A DNA stretch of 64,000 nt from Sphingobacterium daejeonense (GTDB lineage: Bacteria > Bacteroidota > Bacteroidia > Sphingobacteriales > Sphingobacteriaceae). This document shows, piece after piece, positions 11,456-20,138 of this stretch. Under the pieces are notes generated by a model. It saw only the letters and a list, made by a program, of their open reading frames with translations. It was not told the origin of the DNA and did not search any database. How positions within the stretch are numbered: position 1 is the stretch's first letter; every line of letters starts with the position of its first letter. The DNA is taken from the NCBI RefSeq assembly GCF_901472535.1, contig NZ_LR590470.1, positions 558,001 to 622,000 of the forward strand, read 5' to 3'. The translations under genes and the position numbers were made by a program.

Positions 11456-11764
11456 ATGACATTTATATATTTCCTTATATCAGTAGTAGTATTTTATTAC
11501 ATTTTCAAAATAGGTATGCGCCTACTTATGCCTTTCTTTATGAAGAAAATGGCTGAGAAGATTGTTTGGGGGGTGCACAAGGTCAATTTGGGAATCAAAG
11601 AACAAACCAACAAAATTATAATGATCCTTTTTCGCAGTTCAAACAACAACAGCATCGCCCTGATGGAAAAAGTACGAGTAGAATATACTCCACCAAAACA
11701 GGAGAACAAAAGAAAAGGAACAGAAACAGCTGGTGAGTTTATTGATTTTGAAGAAGTAAAATAA
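11456..11764 (+). CDS. DUF4834-family small membrane protein, frameshifted
   Basis: Small protein with one N-terminal membrane helix (FIYFLISVVVFYYIFKIGMRL), a Gln/Asn-rich linker and a conserved acidic end AGEFIDFEEVK. Proteins of this layout (DUF4834) are found next to recF in Bacteroidota, as here. The open frame is continuous, but its middle looks out of register. Between the G6 run near 11569 and an A5 run near 11665, another frame gives the expected hydrophilic linker (GNQRTNQQNYNDPFSQFKQ), so two compensating indels are likely. The function is unknown. Confidence 0.65.
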   Translation: MTFIYFLISVVVFYYIFKIGMRLLMPFFMKKMAEKIVWGVHKVNLGIKEQTNKIIMILFRSSNNNSIALMEKVRVEYTPPKQENKRKGTETAGEFIDFEEVK

Positions 11765-11801
11765 AGCTTAGCCCAACGAAAAAGCATATCTTTGCCTTGC
11801 T

Positions 11802-12917
11802 ATGTGGCTGAAACATCTATCCGTATTAAATTTCAAGAACTATACAGATTCTTCTTTAGATTTCCTCCCAGAAAACTAATGCCTTTACCGGGCAGAATGG
11901 TTCCGGAAAGACTAATCTATTGGGATGCCATCCATTACCTTTCCTTATGTAAATCGTATTTTAATCCCATCGATTCTCAGCATATCAAAAAAAGGAGAGG
12001 ATTGGTTTATGGTTCAAGGTCAATTCGACAAAGAGCTGATCCAAGATGCTGTATCCTGTAGCATAAAGAGAAATCAGAAGAAAACAATTTTAAAAAGAAC
12101 AAAAAAGAATACGGAAGATTGGCAGATCATATTGGACAATTTCCACTTGTTATGATCTCACCTAATGATACCTTTATCATAATGGATGGGAGTGAAGAAC
12201 GTCGGAAATTTGTTGATAACGTGATTTCCCAAACTGATAATCAATATCTGGACATCCTTATAGCGTATAATCGCCTTCTCCTTCATAGAAATACGGTATT
12301 AAAAAATATCCGGGAGACTGGAGTATTTGACCAAAGGCCTGTTGGAGGTGTTGAACCTTCAATTGGTAGAAGCCGGGGAAAGAATCTTCGAGAGAAGGCA
12401 AAAGTTTATGGAAGAATTTCTTCCTGAATTTCGACGTTATTACCAATTTCTGTCCGATGATGTCGAGCAGGTAAATCTTGTTTATGAATCTCAACTCCAA
12501 AACCAAGATTTTTTAGAGCTATTGAATAGAAGCCTAGAAAAAGATAGGACCCTTGAAAGGACAACAGTTGGGATTCATAAGGATGATTTACAGTTTTCTA
12601 TTCATGATGGGATGCCATTAAAGAAATTTGGATCGCAGGGTCAACAAAAATCTTTTCTTATTGCTCTGAAATTGGCGCAGTATGCGTTTCTGAAAAATAG
12701 AAAGCAATTCAAACCCCTGTTATTGCTGGATGATATCTTTGATAAATTGGATGATCAAAGAACTAAAAAATTAATGCAGCTAGTTTCTGAAGATGAATTT
12801 GGACAGATCTTCCTTACTGATACGGACTCCATTAGGATTAGGAGAATTTTTCAAGAAATAGGAAAACCAATTCGTATATTTGACATACAAGGAGGTCAGG
12901 TAAATGGCGAAGTATAA
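11802..12917 (+). CDS. recF: DNA replication and repair protein RecF, frameshifted
   Basis: SMC-like ATPase that helps load RecA at gapped DNA in the RecFOR pathway. The start at 11802 gives MWLKHLSVLNFKNY, the usual RecF N-terminus. Walker A GQNGSGKT lies at about 11890-11918. The ABC-type signature GSQGQQKSFLIALKLAQYA lies at about 12630-12690 and the Walker B LLLLDDIFDKLDD at about 12720. Frames change near 11865, 11925, 11990, 12095 and 12330, but the segments join into one RecF of normal length (about 370 residues). A TATCTTTG box lies 8 bp before the start (11787-11794). It overlaps the downstream DUF721 gene by 14 bp. The breaks look like sequencing errors. Confidence 0.88.
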
Positions 12918-13218
12918 TGATGATGCATTTAGGAGAAGTGACGATGTAACCATCAAACAAGCAATGGAGAAATTATTGGATGTCTATAGACTTAGACGAA
13001 AGTTTGATGAAACATCTATTCTTACTGCTTGGCCTGAACTGATTGGACCTGCAATTGCCAACCGAACCCAACAAATCTATATTAAGGATAAAAAATTATT
13101 TGTTCGTGTAGAGTCTGCAGTCATTAAAAATGAACTCGCTATGATGCGTAGACAAATAATTGGACGTGTGAATGAATACGTTGGTAAGGTGGTAATAGAA
13201 GAGTTTGTGATACTATAG
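12904..13218 (+). CDS. DUF721 (DciA-like) protein
   Basis: A 104-residue protein with the DUF721 fold, recognisable from ILTAWPELIGPAIANRTQQIYIKDKKLFVRVESAVIKNEL split around residues 38-80. DUF721 includes DciA, which helps load the replicative helicase in many bacteria; whether this short version does so is inference. The gene overlaps the end of recF by 14 bp, which suggests translational coupling, and this synteny (recF-DUF721) is common in Bacteroidota. Confidence 0.85.
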   Translation: MAKYNDDAFRRSDDVTIKQAMEKLLDVYRLRRKFDETSILTAWPELIGPAIANRTQQIYIKDKKLFVRVESAVIKNELAMMRRQIIGRVNEYVGKVVIEEFVIL

Positions 13219-13239
13219 TTCTTTTATTCTTACAGCCTT

Positions 13240-14151
13240 ATGAAATACTACCTTTCTGCAATGGTAGGGTTTATCATTTGGGGAACATTTGCCCTGGTGT
13301 TAAAACCTCTCGCTGCCTACGGTGCTCTTGACATTCTTATCCATCGCGTACTCTTTGCCTCAGTTTGTATTTTTTTGGCATGTTTCCTCTTCAGAAGAAA
13401 ACAAACTTTTGCCAGTATTAAGTACCTCAGGTCAACTTCCAACAAGGAAAGAATCCAACTTGCCGTAAATATTTTTGCCAGTGCTCTGCTGCTTGGGATG
13501 AATTGGTTTCTATTTATCTATGTAATGAATACAGTAAGTGTCAATGCAACTTCTTTGGCTTATCTCATTTGTCCAATTCTAACAACGGTACTAGCAAGTA
13601 TATTCTTAAATGAGCGACTGAATAAGGGGCAATGGTTAGCAGTTGGCCTTAGTGTTGTCGCCTGTTTGATCATGGCTTATGGACACTTTATTGACTTATT
13701 TTATAGTTTTATTATTGCCCTATCATACGCCGCTTACTTAGTTTTGCAAAAGAATAAATTCAAAATTGATAAGTTCTTTACTTTGACCATTCATATAATT
13801 GTGGCAACTATTATCTTATTGCCCATTTTATCTGTTATTGATACATCAGTTCCCAAAACAGATCAATTTTATGTCTTAATATTAGTTATTGCCATTGCTT
13901 ATACCATTATTCCATTGTTCTTGAATATTTATGCCTTGAAAGGTTTAGACTCTTCAGTGGTCGGGATATTGTTATATATCAATCCAATAATCAGTTTCTT
14001 TCTAGCAATTCTATATTATAAGGAACCAATTAATTTGCCACAAATCTTCGCTTTTGCCTTAATATTTTTGGCAGTTATTATTTTTAATGTTGCTTATATT
14101 TATCAAAGAAGAAGGCAAACTGTTCTTAAACCTGATGTTCATGAACTTTAA
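13240..14151 (+). CDS. EamA/RarD-type drug-metabolite transporter
   Basis: Inner-membrane transporter of 303 residues with about ten hydrophobic helices, beginning MKYYLSAMVGFIIWGTFALVLKPL. This start and the LILVIAIAYTIIPLFLNIYALKGL stretch (split here for brevity) resemble RarD/EamA permeases. The substrate is unknown; family members export amino acids or related metabolites. It lies 21 bp after the DUF721 gene, and its last codons overlap the start of the Crp-type regulator, so expression may be coupled. Confidence 0.85.
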   Translation: MKYYLSAMVGFIIWGTFALVLKPLAAYGALDILIHRVLFASVCIFLACFLFRRKQTFASIKYLRSTSNKERIQLAVNIFASALLLGMNWFLFIYVMNTVSVNATSLAYLICPILTTVLASIFLNERLNKGQWLAVGLSVVACLIMAYGHFIDLFYSFIIALSYAAYLVLQKNKFKIDKFFTLTIHIIVATIILLPILSVIDTSVPKTDQFYVLILVIAIAYTIIPLFLNIYALKGLDSSVVGILLYINPIISFFLAILYYKEPINLPQIFAFALIFLAVIIFNVAYIYQRRRQTVLKPDVHEL

Positions 14152-14708
14152 ACAGCAGTTATTCCAAATGTTCGAGGTCTCAGATGACCAAGCTGAATTA
14201 ATTATTTCGAAGTTTGTTCCAGAGGTATTGAACAAGAATGAATCTTTCTTAATAGAAGGGAAGTCTTGCAACTGCTTGAGCTTTATTGAGTCAGGTGTTT
14301 TCCGAGTATATAAGTTTACAGAATCCAAAGAAGTAACACAATGGCTGGGAGGGGAAGGATATTTTATTACAGACTTGGCCTCTTTCTTTTTTGATGCTTC
14401 TGCAAATTGGTCCATTGAAGCACTGACTCCAGCTAAAATTTGGACATTAAATAAATCTGATTATTTGGAAATACAGGATCAGATCCCAAACTGGAATGTC
14501 CTTGAAAAAGAGATTTATTGCCAAATGTTTTATGGTGTTAGAACAACGTGTATTTGATTTTATTGCATTGTCTGCAGAAGAACGCTATCTAAAATATTTC
14601 GAGAACAACAAATTTCTCTTCAACCAAGTTCCACTACAATATATTGCATCCGTGTTGGGAATGAGCCCAGAAACATTGAGCAGAATCCGAAATAAATTAT
14701 CTTCTTGA
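14141..14708 (+). CDS. Crp/Fnr-family transcriptional regulator, one frameshift
   Basis: Cyclic-nucleotide-binding-fold regulator of about 190 residues. The N-terminal cupin-like sensor has ESFLIEGKSCNCLSFIESG and SGVFRVYKF. After a break near 14515 the C-terminal helix-turn-helix reads ERYLKYFENNKFLFNQVPLQ and then YIASVLGMSPETLSRIRNKL, the usual recognition helix of Bacteroidota Crp-like proteins. Starts at 14135 or 14141 are both possible; I chose 14141 (MNFKQQLFQMF). The ligand is unknown; in this branch the sensor often lacks cAMP-contacting residues. It overlaps the EamA gene by 11 bp and may regulate it or the next gene. Confidence 0.85.
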
Positions 14709-14752
14709 CAAATGTCAAGTGGTTCTAGCTTCTGTCAATATACCTTTGATAT

Positions 14753-15193
14753 ATGAAAGAACTAATAGAATCACAGATAATTATAAATGCACCAGCAGCA
14801 GCCGTATGGAAGGTATTAGTGGATTTTAATGCTTACCCAATGTGGAGTCCGACCATTAAAGAGTTTTATGGAAATCCAACTGTCGGTGAAAGAACTAAGG
14901 TGTTGTTGAGCCAACCTGGAGAAACTAGCATGAAAATGAATCCTGTTTTTTTAAAGATTGATTCAAATAAGGAATTGAGATGGAAAGGGAGCCTATTGAT
15001 GAATGGAATATTCGATGGGGAGCATTATTTTATCTTAAAACCTATTTCAGATAGTGAGACCATTTTAATTCAAGGAGAAATGTTTTCGGGAATATTAGTT
15101 CCATTCTTTAAAAAAATGATCCATGGCAATACAAAAAAAGGTTTCGAAATCTTCAATGCAGCTCTAAAAGATAGGTTAGAGTCTAGACTATAG
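14753..15193 (+). CDS. SRPBCC (START/polyketide-cyclase-like) domain protein
   Basis: A 146-residue single-domain protein. It starts ESQIIINAPAAAVWKVLVDF, the typical first strand and helix of SRPBCC ligand-binding folds, and continues YPMWSPTIKEFYG. It ends with a long helix FFKKMIHGNTKKGFEIFNAAL lining the cavity (split: FFKKMIHGNTKK plus the rest). The ligand is unknown. It starts 45 bp after the Crp-type regulator and may be in the same transcript. Its stop codon overlaps that of the convergent YciO-like gene by 6 bp. Confidence 0.85.
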   Translation: MKELIESQIIINAPAAAVWKVLVDFNAYPMWSPTIKEFYGNPTVGERTKVLLSQPGETSMKMNPVFLKIDSNKELRWKGSLLMNGIFDGEHYFILKPISDSETILIQGEMFSGILVPFFKKMIHGNTKKGFEIFNAALKDRLESRL

Positions 15194-15808
15194 GTATTGG
15201 TCTAGATCTCCTTTTCCTTCACGGATAACTTCAAAGTCACCAGAAGTAAGGTCTACAACAGTAGAAGCTACATTGTCACCATAGCCACCATCGATTACTA
15301 AGTCTACCTTGTCCTCATATTTCTCATAGATTAGTTCAGGGTCTGTGGAGTATTCAATGATTTCATCCTCGTCATGAATGGAAGTTGTAACAATAGGATT
15401 GCCCAATTCCTTTACTATTTCTCGGACAATATTGTTGTCAGGAACCCGGATACCTACAGTTTTCTTTTTTGAAGACAGTAGTTTGGGAACTTGAGAACTG
15501 GCATTGAAAATAAAAGTGAAAGGTCCAGGCAATGCTTTCTTCAAAACCCTGAATACTGCAGTGTCAAATGGTTTTGTGTATTGCGAAATATCCGTTAGAT
15601 CATAACAGATAAAGGATAAGTTCGCTTTGTCTGGCTTCAACCCTCTAATGGCATACACACGCTCTATTGCCTTTTGATTTGTAATATCACAGCCCATTCC
15701 ATATACGGTATCTGTCGGGTAAATGATTACTCCACCTTTCTTCAAAACCTCAACAGCTTCTTCGATAGCCTTAGGATTCGGGTTGTCATTATAAATTTTT
15801 AATAGCAT
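15188..15808 (-). CDS. YciO/Sua5/YrdC-family protein (L-threonylcarbamoyladenylate synthase-like)
   Basis: A 206-residue protein of the Sua5/YrdC/YciO family, whose core members make threonylcarbamoyl-AMP for t6A37 tRNA modification. Motifs seen are GGVIIYPTDTVYGMGCD (residues 25-42), RIRG-like YAIRGLKPDKANLSF, ALPGPFTFIF and TVGIRVPDN. The C-terminal DLVIDGGYGDN..STVVDL..EVIREGKGD closely follows E. coli YciO in order and length, so a YciO-type role is as likely as TsaC. It is intact and lies downstream of the asnS terminator in the same direction. Confidence 0.88.
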   Translation of the reverse strand: MLLKIYNDNPNPKAIEEAVEVLKKGGVIIYPTDTVYGMGCDITNQKAIERVYAIRGLKPDKANLSFICYDLTDISQYTKPFDTAVFRVLKKALPGPFTFIFNASSQVPKLLSSKKKTVGIRVPDNNIVREIVKELGNPIVTTSIHDEDEIIEYSTDPELIYEKYEDKVDLVIDGGYGDNVASTVVDLTSGDFEVIREGKGDLDQYL

Positions 15809-15845
15809 ATGCCTATTTTATTTTCTTGTTCAATATTACTTAAAC

Positions 15846-15882
15846 AAAAACCGCCAAAATAAAGTTTGTTTTGACGGTTTTT
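15846..15882 (-). terminator. Rho-independent terminator after asnS
   Basis: A 13-bp stem with one mismatch (AAAAACCG-C-CAAAA against TTTTG-A-CGGTTTTT) and a 9-nt loop. It lies 17 bp past the asnS stop and reads into a T run on the minus strand. Confidence 0.75.
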
Positions 15883-15898
15883 AAATATTTTGTTTTTA

Positions 15899-17345
15899 TT
15901 AAAACTCTGCGTTGTTTGGAGTCCTAGGGAAAGGAATCACGTCACGTATATTGGTCATTCCTGTCGTGAACAGTACCAAACGTTCAAAACCAACTCCAAA
16001 GCCCGAGTGAGGGACAGATCCAAATCGACGTGTATCTAGGAACCATTCCATTTCTTCCGTCGGGATACCAACTTCACCCATCCTCGTTACTAATTTTTCA
16101 AGGTTCTCTTCACGTTGTGAACCACCCACCATTTCACCAATACCAGGGAAAAGAATGTCCATAGCGCGAACCGTTTGTCTGCCGTTCTCATCTACTGGGT
16201 TCTGTTTCATATAGAAAGATTTGATCTCTCTAGGGTAATCTGTTAAGATAACAGGTTTTTTGAAGTGCTTTTCAACTAAGAAGCGTTCATGTTCTGACTG
16301 TAGGTCAGCACCCCAACCTTCGATCAAATATTTGAATTGTTTCTTTTGATTAGGCTTGCTTTTCATCAAGATATCTATAGCCTCCGTATAAGTAACTCTT
16401 TCGAAGTTATTGTCGATTACAAAATTCAATTTCTCAATCAGGTTCAACTCTGATCGTTCTGCTTGAGGTTTTGATTTTTCCTCTTCCAATAGGCGGTTTT
16501 TCAAGAACTCGATTTCTTCAGGACAAGTGTCCAAAGCATAGCGAATAACGTATTTCAACAGGTCTTCTGCCAAATCCATGTTCTCCTCAAGCTCATAGAA
16601 AGCCATTTCTGGTTCTATCATCCAAAATTCCGCCAAGTGACGTGTAGTATTGGAGTTCTCAGCTCTAAAAGTAGGGCCGAAAGTATAGATGTTTCCGAAA
16701 GCTAATGCAGCTAACTCACCCTCCAATTGTCCTGATACAGTTAAGTTTGTCGACTTGCCGAAGAAATCCTCTTTGAAGTCGATTTCTCCACTCTCAGTAC
16801 GAGGAACATTATTCAGATCCAAGGTGGTTACTCGGAACATTTCACCAGCACCTTCAGCATCAGAACCCGTAATGATAGGGGTATGCATATAAACAAAGTC
16901 GCGCTCATTGAAAAACTTGTTTACAGCAAACGCCAATGCATTGCGAACCTTGAAAATAGCATTGAACGTTCCTGTACGGAAACGCAAGTGTGCAATTTCA
17001 CGTAAGAACTCTAAGCTGTGCTTCTTTGGCTGCAATGGAAACTTCTCAGGGTCAGAATCTCCGATAATGGAAACCTCCGTAGCCTTTACTTCTACTTTTT
17101 GACCCTTTCCAAGTGATTCTACTAAATTACCTTTAACACGGACAGCAGCTCCAGTTGTTATTCTTTTCAAAATATCATCAGGAGTGTTTTCAAAATCAAT
17201 GACTGCTTGAATATTATTGATTTGAAGACCCGTCATTGATAGCTATAAATTGATTGTTACGGAAGGTACGAACCCAACCCTTAACGATAACTTCCTTTCC
17301 GAAATCCTCTGATTTTAATAATTCTTTTATTCGTGTATGTTCCAT
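15899..17345 (-). CDS. asnS: Asparagine--tRNA ligase, one frameshift near the N-terminus
   Basis: Class II aminoacyl-tRNA synthetase that charges tRNA-Asn. The true N-terminus is [19 protein letters not shown] from the ATG at 17345, with the OB-fold anticodon domain [18 protein letters not shown]. The frame then shifts near 17230 and continues [14 protein letters not shown] to the end. Class II motifs are [20 protein letters not shown] (motif 2 region) and [20 protein letters not shown] (motif 3). The ending [12 protein letters not shown] is characteristic of AsnRS and separates it from AspRS. An essential gene broken once, with both sides conserved, points to a sequencing indel. It is the last gene of the hemA-hemCD-hemB-asnS run. 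Confidence 0.93.
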
Positions 17346-17414
17346 TTTGTAGAAAATAATATTTAATGGTCGCCTAAGAGGCTTACAAAAATAGCCAAAT
17401 AATTGACTTATGGT

Positions 17415-18386
17415 CTATTTTACCCAGCCTTTTTCAATAACTTCTTTAGCATGATAAGTCAAGATGGATGTTGCACCTGCTCTTTTGAAACTCATCAACG
17501 TTTCCAATATAACTTGCTCACTTAACCAACCATTGGCGATAGCTGCCTTCAGCATAGCATATTCTCCCGAAACGTTGTAGGCAGCGATTGGCAGGTCAAA
17601 ATTATCTGCCAATAATCTGATGACGTCAAGATATGGTAGTCCTGGTTTAACCATTAAGAAGTCTGCACCTTCTTGGGTGTCCAACTGTGCCTCGATCAAT
17701 GCCTCTTTACTGTTCGCTGGATTCATCTGGTACGTTTTTTTGTCCCCTTTTTTAGGTGCTGAACCCAATGCATCACGGAATGGACCATAAAATGCAGAGG
17801 CATATTTTGCAGTGTAAGACATTAGCGAAACATTGCTGAATCCATTTTCATCAAGGATATTGCGTAAGTAACCGATTCTTCCATCCATCATATCTGAAGG
17901 AGCGATAATATCAGCACCACTTTCTGCGTGGGCCAAGGCCATTTTGCCTAATACCTCCAAAGTTTCATCATTTAATATTTCCCCGTTCTCAACGATACCA
18001 TCATGGCCATCAGAGCTGTATGGATCCATAGCAACATCTGTAACTACACATGCCTCAGGGAAGTGTTTTTTCACAGCTTCTATAGCGCGCAAATATAATG
18101 TGCCTTTACGGTAGCTTTCGGTAGCATATTTGTCTTTCAAAGACTCTTCTACTGCTGGGAATAAGTCAAAGGCCTGCAAGCCAATATTCATACAGCTCTC
18201 TACTTCACGAAGTAAATTGTCAACAGAATAACGGTAAATACCAGGCATGGAGGATACTTCAACTTTTTGATTTTCTCCATCTACAATAAACAATGGAAAA
18301 ATCAAGTTTGCAGCAAAAACATGATTCTCTTGAATCATATCACGAACTACTGCTGATTTCCTGTTTCTTCTAGGACGGTGTAACAT
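17415..18386 (-). CDS. hemB: Delta-aminolevulinic acid dehydratase (porphobilinogen synthase)
   Basis: Condenses two 5-aminolevulinate molecules into porphobilinogen, the second committed step of heme synthesis. The 323-residue frame is intact and of normal family length. The Schiff-base lysines sit in SYTAKYASAFYGPFRDALGS (about 190-210) and FLMVKPGLPYLD (about 242-253). The metal loop reads DVAMDPYSSDGHDG, with Asp in place of the Cys ligands, so this is the Mg/K-type rather than the zinc-type enzyme. It lies 60 bp after hemC-hemD, with a short hairpin in the gap. Confidence 0.97.
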   Translation of the reverse strand: MLHRPRRNRKSAVVRDMIQENHVFAANLIFPLFIVDGENQKVEVSSMPGIYRYSVDNLLREVESCMNIGLQAFDLFPAVEESLKDKYATESYRKGTLYLRAIEAVKKHFPEACVVTDVAMDPYSSDGHDGIVENGEILNDETLEVLGKMALAHAESGADIIAPSDMMDGRIGYLRNILDENGFSNVSLMSYTAKYASAFYGPFRDALGSAPKKGDKKTYQMNPANSKEALIEAQLDTQEGADFLMVKPGLPYLDVIRLLADNFDLPIAAYNVSGEYAMLKAAIANGWLSEQVILETLMSFKRAGATSILTYHAKEVIEKGWVK

Positions 18387-18410
18387 GTTTTTATAATTTA
18401 TGTAAGAACG

Positions 18411-18430
18411 AAGGGGGATAATTCCCCCTT
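18411..18430 (-). other. Hairpin between hemC-hemD and hemB
   Basis: An 8-bp perfect stem AAGGGGGA/TCCCCCTT with a TAAT tetraloop lies in the 60-bp intercistronic gap. No T tract follows on the minus strand, so it looks more like an mRNA-stabilising or processing hairpin than a terminator. Confidence 0.5.
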
Positions 18431-18446
18431 TGCTATATGTATAATA

Positions 18447-20039
18447 TTAATAATCTAATCCGAATATGGCTTCTGCAAGTCCGATTTCGTCTGGAGTATA
18501 AGGAAGCGTATATTTTAATCCTAGGGCTTCAATGACCTTGGCAGTTGAATGCCCGATACAAATGATCTTTTGGTCAGGATCCGCTAGGTTCTCCCTAAAA
18601 TAAGCCTCAACATTACTAGGACTCGTGAAAATCATCACTTGTGCATTCGTTTTGTTGACTTCTTCTTCAATTACCGTCTCGTATATCGGCATATCGATGA
18701 CCTTTGTGTTTTCCGTTAAAGCTTTTTGGATAGTCTGTAAAGAACCCTCCGCTCTAGGAATTAGGACGGTTTGGCCATCTACTAATTTGGCAAATTCCTT
18801 CGCTATTCCTTCTGTGTCAATACCTAAATTGTCCCCAGAAAAATCTGCAACACGATTGTATTTTCGTAAACTATCTTCCGATCCTCTTCCTAAAACAGCG
18901 ATTTTTGTCTTCTTCAAGATCCAAGGTTCCAATTTAAAGAAATGCTCAATAGCATTTTTTGAATTAAAGAATATCCAATCAGCACGCTTCAGAATAAATG
19001 AATCCAATTTATTTATGGTAGGGAAGATGCGTATTAAAGAGCGGTCATCCACTTGGATATTGTGTTTCTTCAAGAATCTTGCTAGGTATGAATTTTCAGC
19101 AAGATCACGAGTGATAAAAACAGATGATGGTAATTTTCTGTCTTTTTGGAACTTTGAGAAAATCTTTTCTGCCATTCCTTCCGTTGTTTCCGACTGTAAG
19201 AATACGCGGTCTGGAAAATCCTCATTGGTATCAGCGATGGAGGTCCATGATTGGTAAACCCCATCCTTTTTGCGACAATAACTTCCAAGCGGAGCATGGC
19301 AGCCACCATCAAATAAATTCAAAACTTTTCTTTCCACCGAGATCGCTTGGGCAACCTCCGGATCATGGATCTTTTGTAAGATGTCAAATAGTTCCTTGTC
19401 TGACTCACGGATTTGAATAGCTAATACCCCTTGTGCTGGCGCTGGAATTATTTCAACCGGAGGGATCTCTTCCAAATGGAAGTCTGAAAGGTCCATGTTG
19501 ATCCTTGCAATCCCTGCTTTTGCTAATACAATAGCATCATACTTCTCATCACGTAATTTCTGAACACGTGTTTGAAGGTTACCGCGAAGGTCCTCAAATT
19601 CTAAATCGGTACGAAGTGATAATAGTTGAGCTTTTCTTCTGTTGGATGATGTACCAACCGTTGCATTGTGTTTTAATGAAAGTCTTTTGGTGATATCCAC
19701 GCAATCTTTGTGGATAATCAATAATTCAGAAGGATCTTCACGGTCAGAAACTGCTGCAATAATTAATCCTGGAGGATTTACTGTAGGGAGGTCCTTATGA
19801 GAGTGAACCGCTAAGTCAATTTGACCAGACAACAACTCTTCTTCCAATTCTTTGGTAAAAAAACCCTTGCCTTCTAGTTTGTCAAGTCGGAGATGTTGGA
19901 TAATGTCCCCTTGGGTTTTAATAATTTTCAGTTCGGCTTCTACTGATATTTCAGCTAATCGGTCCTTTACAAAATTTGCTTGCCATAGGGCTAACTCACT
20001 GCCACGGGTACCGATAATTAGTTTTCTGTTCACGTTCAA
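18447..20039 (-). CDS. hemC-hemD: Fused hydroxymethylbilane synthase and uroporphyrinogen-III synthase
   Basis: A single 530-residue polypeptide for two consecutive heme steps. Residues 1 to about 300 are HemC: KLIIGTRGSELALWQANFV at the start, AVHSHKDLPT, RGNLQTRVQKL, and the dipyrromethane-cofactor Cys in LFDGGCHAPLGSY at about 246. Residues about 305-530 are HemD: VFITRDLAENSYLARFL, then WIFFNSKNAIEHFF, FTSPSNVEAYF and CIGHSTAKVIEALGL, which match the two-lobed uroporphyrinogen-III synthase fold. No stop or linker break separates them. Fusion allows channelling of the unstable hydroxymethylbilane. A TAAATTTG box lies just upstream. Fusions of this kind are known in Bacteroidota. Confidence 0.95.
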   Translation of the reverse strand: MNVNRKLIIGTRGSELALWQANFVKDRLAEISVEAELKIIKTQGDIIQHLRLDKLEGKGFFTKELEEELLSGQIDLAVHSHKDLPTVNPPGLIIAAVSDREDPSELLIIHKDCVDITKRLSLKHNATVGTSSNRRKAQLLSLRTDLEFEDLRGNLQTRVQKLRDEKYDAIVLAKAGIARINMDLSDFHLEEIPPVEIIPAPAQGVLAIQIRESDKELFDILQKIHDPEVAQAISVERKVLNLFDGGCHAPLGSYCRKKDGVYQSWTSIADTNEDFPDRVFLQSETTEGMAEKIFSKFQKDRKLPSSVFITRDLAENSYLARFLKKHNIQVDDRSLIRIFPTINKLDSFILKRADWIFFNSKNAIEHFFKLEPWILKKTKIAVLGRGSEDSLRKYNRVADFSGDNLGIDTEGIAKEFAKLVDGQTVLIPRAEGSLQTIQKALTENTKVIDMPIYETVIEEEVNKTNAQVMIFTSPSNVEAYFRENLADPDQKIICIGHSTAKVIEALGLKYTLPYTPDEIGLAEAIFGLDY

Positions 20040-20065
20040 AGATTTACAAATGAATATTACGCAGG

Positions 20066-20073
20066 CAAATTTA
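20066..20073 (-). promoter_or_regulatory. Candidate -7 box upstream of hemC-hemD
   Basis: TAAATTTG on the minus strand fits the Bacteroidota TAnnTTTG element 27 bp before the hemC-hemD start. No clear TTTG lies at the expected -33 position, so support is weak. Confidence 0.3.
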
Positions 20074-20138
20074 CAGAAATAGCCTTTTAATTCTGAATTT
20101 TAAACCCGGAATCGGTAATATTTTAAGAAAATTTAATA

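Noticed and set aside
1..14708. Region of gene decay (many pseudogenes, as in a host-restricted genome)
   Set aside because: Breaks hit essential genes and fall at short homopolymers with both halves intact in sequence, so indel error is the simpler explanation; the metzincin gene is left open.
18625..19257. Plus-strand frame of 210 codons opposite hemC-hemD
   Set aside because: It is wholly inside an intact conserved gene, with no family-like sequence; a shadow frame.
19124..19420. 98-codon plus-strand frame
   Set aside because: Antisense shadow of hemC-hemD with His/Pro/Phe-rich, non-protein-like sequence.
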